Made by a program: the position numbers and the translations under genes. From positions 1 through 49,450 of the forward strand of contig CALDZP010000024.1 in the NCBI GenBank assembly GCA_937944105.1: a stretch of 49,450 bases of DNA, given 5' to 3'. Positions 45,563 to 49,450 of this stretch are shown here, in pieces; position 1 is the first letter of the stretch; each line of letters opens with the position of its first letter. Origin of the DNA: an uncultured Ignavibacteria bacterium. GTDB taxonomy: Bacteria; Bacteroidota; Ignavibacteria; Ch128b. A model generated the notes under the pieces. The model made no database searches, had not been told where the DNA came from, and saw only the letters and a program-made list of their open reading frames with translations.

Positions 45563-48500
45563 TCAATTTTTTTGAATTGAATTTAATTTTTCTTTTAGTA
45601 GATTTAATTTATATCCACAATTTTCTGAAAATTCTCTTAAGTCATTGATAAAGATTGAAACCATTTTCAAACTATTTATAAAATCTTCGATTTTAATTGG
45701 TACTTTTTTACTTCTCTTCGTTGATTTAATTTCATTAATTGTTTTAAGCAATAGAAAAATTGCAAGGACACTTAACAACTCTTCAAATTTCTCTTTCTTA
45801 AAGTAAATTTCATTTTCAAATTCATTCACTTCAAGGAAGTTTTGTACTTCCACTTTATCTATATAATTATTTATAACATTAATATTGAACGGTATCTGTT
45901 TGTGAATTTCTCTGTTTAAACTATTTACCCAAAAATCTTTCAGAATCAGTGAAATAAGAGAAATAATTTCGTTATTAGTTTGATATTGAAGTCTTAATTG
46001 ATTAAGTAATTCATTTCTTAAAATCTCTTTAGAATTTCCCTCAATATAGGAATATTCTTCCAAAGCATTAACAAAAGCAGCAATGAAGAAATAGTAAATT
46101 TTATTAATTAAAATGTATTGTTCAAATTCTGTAGAAATTAATTTTTTAAACCACAGTGGATTTGATTTTCTTAATTTAACTTTCGACAAGAGTGAATTAA
46201 AGATTAACATTAATTCAATGAATTTTATAAAATCAAGTTCAAATCTTGTTTTATCAATTTTTAATTTTGCGGATAAATCATCAAGAAGTGTTCTAAGTTC
46301 TTTAAGTATTCTTTCCGTATCATTAACTTCGGTAAAATACTTATTAATTTTTTCTTTACTTAGTTCTCTCAAAAATGTTTTTAAAATTTTAGAAAAATTG
46401 ATTTTTATCAATTCATATTTTATCGATTTAAAACCATTACCTTTGATGTCATGATAAACTTCTTCCAGTGTATTATTGAAATCATAAATTTCAATAAAAT
46501 CTAAAAATACTTTGTACTCATAACCCTTCAATTCAATGAAAAATCTTTCATTATAGAAATCTGAACCTCTTCTAAGATATTCAAGGTTAGATTTTGTTTC
46601 TCTAAAAATATAAAAATGTTGATTTGAGTTTTTAATTTCCAAAGCTTGACCAAGTGATTTGCTAACCAATCTTTTATCCGCTTCAGATTCGCTGGAACCA
46701 TAATTTTTAGGGCATGAAAAATCTACGTAGCCATAATATGTATTGAAAGAATTGTTATAAAAAATTAATGCTGTTTCGTTACCTTTTCGATTTGAATAAG
46801 CATAAACATTTTCAATAACTTCACCGAATTCATTTTTAAAGTCATAAAATTCAAAATTTTCAACTTCACTGAACAAATATCTTTTTTTCATCAATGGGAA
46901 AATTTCATTTTTGTGTCTTTCAATTAGAAACTGATTTGGTTGTTCATCATAATATGCGCGAACATATTCATGTCCATATTTTTCTTTGAAACCTTCAATT
47001 TGACCATGAGCAAACATCGGTAATCCTGGCATTGTTACCATCATTATAGCACAACCAAAATATTTATCACCATCGCCAAATTGATTTATTGCGGTTTCCT
47101 CATCAGGATTACTTAAAAAATTCACATATCTTTTTAGAATTTGAGGATTAAATTCCAGAGTATTTTTTACGAGTTGACGATACTTTGAATTTTCTTCATT
47201 CTTCAGCATATTCATAAAAGCACTATTATAAACTCGATGCATACCAAGCGTTCGGACAAAATAACCTTCCATCAACCAGAATGCCTCAGCAAGTAATAAT
47301 GTATCTGGCTTTTCAGCATTAATTCGCTCAACAACTTCTCGCCAGAATTCTTTTGGATATTGTCTTAAGAATTCCTCAGTTGACATAGAGTAATCTGTTC
47401 GCGAAGGAATCGAACCTCCAGTGCCAGGGACAGGGTACCATAACCTCTGATAATGTTTTTGAGTCAAAGTCATTGCAGCATCAAGTCTAATAATTGAGAA
47501 TCTTTTTGCGATCTTAAAAATCAAATTTATCAGTGCTTCTCTAACTTCACTTTTGAGTAAATTTAATTGAGCAGTATCATTCCACGGCATACTTGTACCA
47601 TCATTGCCATGGTAGATGTATCTTATTTTACCAGTTTTGTTTTCAATCAATTGAAAAACTACGGCAGCATCCTGTCTTGTCCAGTATTTATCTTCGATTC
47701 TAATTTGAAAATCTGGATGTTCACTAAGATCAGGTCCAGTGAAAGAATAATTTGGAAAGGGACAAACATCAGTTTGAATAAAATAATCTGTATGATCTAT
47801 TATCCATTTTGAGTAAATTCCCATATGATTTGGTACTATATCGCAGGCTAATCTTATCCCTCTTTGCAAACATCTTTCATTCAAATTCTCGAAAGCTTCT
47901 TCTCCACCTAAATCCCTGGCAACCACATAGTCATAAATTGAATAAGCAGAAGCAAGGGCTTCTGGATTTCCTGATAATCGTTTTATCTTTTGAGATGCTG
48001 GGCTTCTTTCCCAGATTCCAATTAACCACAGAGCATTAAAATTGTAAGATGCAATTAAATCCAGTTCTTCATCTGGAATTTGATCAAGTTTATTGATTTC
48101 ACGATTATATTTTTTTGACAATTGATACAACCACACATAAATATTTTTTGCAAGTAATATGACTTTAGGCATCCAATCTACATCAGGCGTAAATCTTTCT
48201 TCTTCAGGGGGTGACACAGGGAAATAAGAGTCACCAAATTTATCTCCTAAACCTATTAGTTCGGCTAATGAAAATTGTAAAACTTTTGTTTCGCCAGGGC
48301 CAAATCCCTTTTGAAAAATTTTCATATCCTCTTTAATAGTATCGATTGCTATTAAGATTTGACCAATTAATTCAGGTGGAATTATTTCTTTCCAGTTATC
48401 CTTGATAAAATATAATTGACCTTCGATATTATCAGGAGAGATAATGATAGGTTCTAAAAGAAATTCTAATATCGATTTCTTTCTTAATTGTTCTACTCTA

Positions 48501-49078
48501 ATTTTATCAAAATATTTTTCGAGAATTTTTATAGAATTGATGTATAATGAATTATTAATTAGTTCTTCATCATCGAATATAAATTTTAAATCTTGTACAG
48601 CTTTATTCTGGTTTGAAAGATAAACTAAAATAAGATTTCGAATAAATGATTCTTTAAATTTATCATCCTCAAATTGATCTGAAATATACTCAAGTTTTTC
48701 AGGATTAATTTGGAAAGTTTTGTCTGGGAAGTTCTTGTAAAAATTTTTTGTTAAATTTTCAAATTCTTCAAAAGGTATCTGACTTTTTAAATGATCATTT
48801 GCTAATCTTAGTGAATCCTGAGTTAGTTCATTATTAAATTTTTTCATTAAGTAATCAAAAAGTCCGGTAAGTATAGAAAATGAATTTAATTTGCCTGGAA
48901 GTATATTCTTATTTGTAATTTGCTGAATTTGATAAGAAATTAACCTTGCAATGTATAATTGATTGACTTGAAATCTACCTTCCTCGTCAAAAGCTGTTGA
49001 ATTTAAGTTTAGATACTCACGGAATAATTTTTTAATAAGAATTACTGGTTTAAAATTTGTCATATCAACCTTTTTCAT
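45563..49078 (-). CDS. GH13 alpha-amylase-family enzyme with large unassigned N- and C-terminal regions
   Basis: An 1171-aa cytoplasmic (no signal peptide) GH13 protein acting on alpha-glucans. The TIM-barrel spans about 300-730. Conserved region I is CDIVPNHMG (412-420), II is IIRLDAAMT with nucleophile Asp533, III is LLLAEAFW with acid/base Glu598, and IV is LSNPDEE with Asp659; the usual His of region IV (NHD) is Pro here. The 300-residue N-terminal and about 400-residue C-terminal parts are helical and charged, and match no domain I know. Substrate may be glycogen or maltodextrin (inference). Confidence 0.85.
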   Translation of the reverse strand: MKKVDMTNFKPVILIKKLFREYLNLNSTAFDEEGRFQVNQLYIARLISYQIQQITNKNILPGKLNSFSILTGLFDYLMKKFNNELTQDSLRLANDHLKSQIPFEEFENLTKNFYKNFPDKTFQINPEKLEYISDQFEDDKFKESFIRNLILVYLSNQNKAVQDLKFIFDDEELINNSLYINSIKILEKYFDKIRVEQLRKKSILEFLLEPIIISPDNIEGQLYFIKDNWKEIIPPELIGQILIAIDTIKEDMKIFQKGFGPGETKVLQFSLAELIGLGDKFGDSYFPVSPPEEERFTPDVDWMPKVILLAKNIYVWLYQLSKKYNREINKLDQIPDEELDLIASYNFNALWLIGIWERSPASQKIKRLSGNPEALASAYSIYDYVVARDLGGEEAFENLNERCLQRGIRLACDIVPNHMGIYSKWIIDHTDYFIQTDVCPFPNYSFTGPDLSEHPDFQIRIEDKYWTRQDAAVVFQLIENKTGKIRYIYHGNDGTSMPWNDTAQLNLLKSEVREALINLIFKIAKRFSIIRLDAAMTLTQKHYQRLWYPVPGTGGSIPSRTDYSMSTEEFLRQYPKEFWREVVERINAEKPDTLLLAEAFWLMEGYFVRTLGMHRVYNSAFMNMLKNEENSKYRQLVKNTLEFNPQILKRYVNFLSNPDEETAINQFGDGDKYFGCAIMMVTMPGLPMFAHGQIEGFKEKYGHEYVRAYYDEQPNQFLIERHKNEIFPLMKKRYLFSEVENFEFYDFKNEFGEVIENVYAYSNRKGNETALIFYNNSFNTYYGYVDFSCPKNYGSSESEADKRLVSKSLGQALEIKNSNQHFYIFRETKSNLEYLRRGSDFYNERFFIELKGYEYKVFLDFIEIYDFNNTLEEVYHDIKGNGFKSIKYELIKINFSKILKTFLRELSKEKINKYFTEVNDTERILKELRTLLDDLSAKLKIDKTRFELDFIKFIELMLIFNSLLSKVKLRKSNPLWFKKLISTEFEQYILINKIYYFFIAAFVNALEEYSYIEGNSKEILRNELLNQLRLQYQTNNEIISLISLILKDFWVNSLNREIHKQIPFNINVINNYIDKVEVQNFLEVNEFENEIYFKKEKFEELLSVLAIFLLLKTINEIKSTKRSKKVPIKIEDFINSLKMVSIFINDLREFSENCGYKLNLLKEKLNSIQKN

Positions 49079-49450
49079 TTTCGTCTTGGAGTTTCATTCA
49101 AAAATAATTGAATTAAATTTTAATTGTAAATGATCTTAAGTACTTTGCTTTTCGAATCAAATAAATTCTAGTGTAACATTTAATATAGAAGTATTTAATA
49201 AAAATAAGCAAGAACACAATTTGTAAATTGGTAAATCAAACAGCTAAGTGATCAAAAAAAGATATAAAAATAAAACAAGAGTACAATCCCAGACGGGACG
49301 GTTATTTAACAAAAGATGACAAATACATTAGCGTTAATGGAAAAAGGAAAATGTTACAAGTAGCAACGGATAAGGGAAAAAATTTTAGCTAATTGAAAAA
49401 AGGATAAAGAAGAATAATTAAATCAGCTATTTGAGTTTCAAGAAGCTTAA
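49079..49450. other. Gene-poor end of window with a short decayed reading frame
   Basis: These 372 bases upstream of the GH13 gene hold its promoter and no convincing intact gene. A plus-strand frame with no suitable start is open from 49252 to 49392 and reads in part EYNPRRDGYLTKDDKYISVN. Its codon look is protein-like, and the basic, Tyr-rich character loosely recalls transposase fragments, but I cannot assign it. It may be a remnant of a mobile gene. Confidence 0.3.

Overview
The window looks like a chromosomal segment of a low-GC, Gram-negative bacterium of the Bacteroidota/Chlorobiota/Ignavibacteriota assemblage, most likely an Ignavibacteriota (Melioribacter/Ignavibacterium-like) member. 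The grounds are secreted proteins ending in type IX secretion (T9SS) sorting domains that open with the NYPNPFN motif, many lipoproteins, a BshB1-type deacetylase, LptF/LptG permeases, BamD, and a group 3b [NiFe] hydrogenase. The taxonomic call is inference from protein style, not from a marker gene.

Layout. 0-7 kb: the tail of a tyrosine recombinase, a divergent katG/oxyR peroxide-defence pair, and a 998-aa T9SS-exported protein. 6.9-7.6 kb: a tRNA-Asp gene followed by two degenerate copies of its own 3' half, with a small GIY-YIG endonuclease ORF held between perfect 36-bp direct repeats. This is the most unusual structure in the window. 7.8-11.3 kb: TrpB2-type tryptophan synthase beta chain, a hydantoinase/dihydropyrimidinase and an OsmC-like protein, all on the minus strand. 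11.6-17.9 kb: a plus-strand operon for a cytoplasmic NAD(P)-linked group 3b hydrogenase (beta, a stand-alone cyclic-nucleotide-binding-fold protein, gamma, delta, alpha, maturation protease), then bshB1 and an isochorismatase-like hydrolase.

18.2-30.2 kb: a YHS-domain exported protein converges on a long minus-strand array that reads htpX, a hypothetical, bamD, a thioesterase, an FG-GAP-like exported protein, an exported HExxH metalloprotease, then ccmA, ccmB, ccmC, ccmD, ccmE and ccmF. CcmE carries Cys instead of the usual heme-binding His (CxxxY type), and neither ccmG nor ccmH is present here. ccmD (47 aa, GTG start) is short and easily missed. 30.3-35.5 kb: a DUF218-like protein, tRNA-Val(CAC), an acyl-CoA synthetase and the LptF/LptG pair.

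35.5-49.1 kb, minus strand: an apparent four-gene operon of three paralogous lipoproteins and a predicted outer-membrane barrel protein, a T9SS-sorted protein, a sugar transferase with a small membrane protein, a DUF3467 protein, a TPR lipoprotein, and an 1171-aa GH13 enzyme with long unassigned flanks. The last 370 bases hold no convincing intact gene.

Themes: peroxide and thiol homeostasis (KatG, OxyR, OsmC, BshB1), anaerobic hydrogen/NAD(P)H metabolism, cytochrome c maturation, and cell-envelope assembly and export (BamD, LptFG, T9SS cargo, lipoproteins). No rRNA, CRISPR array or intact insertion sequence was seen.
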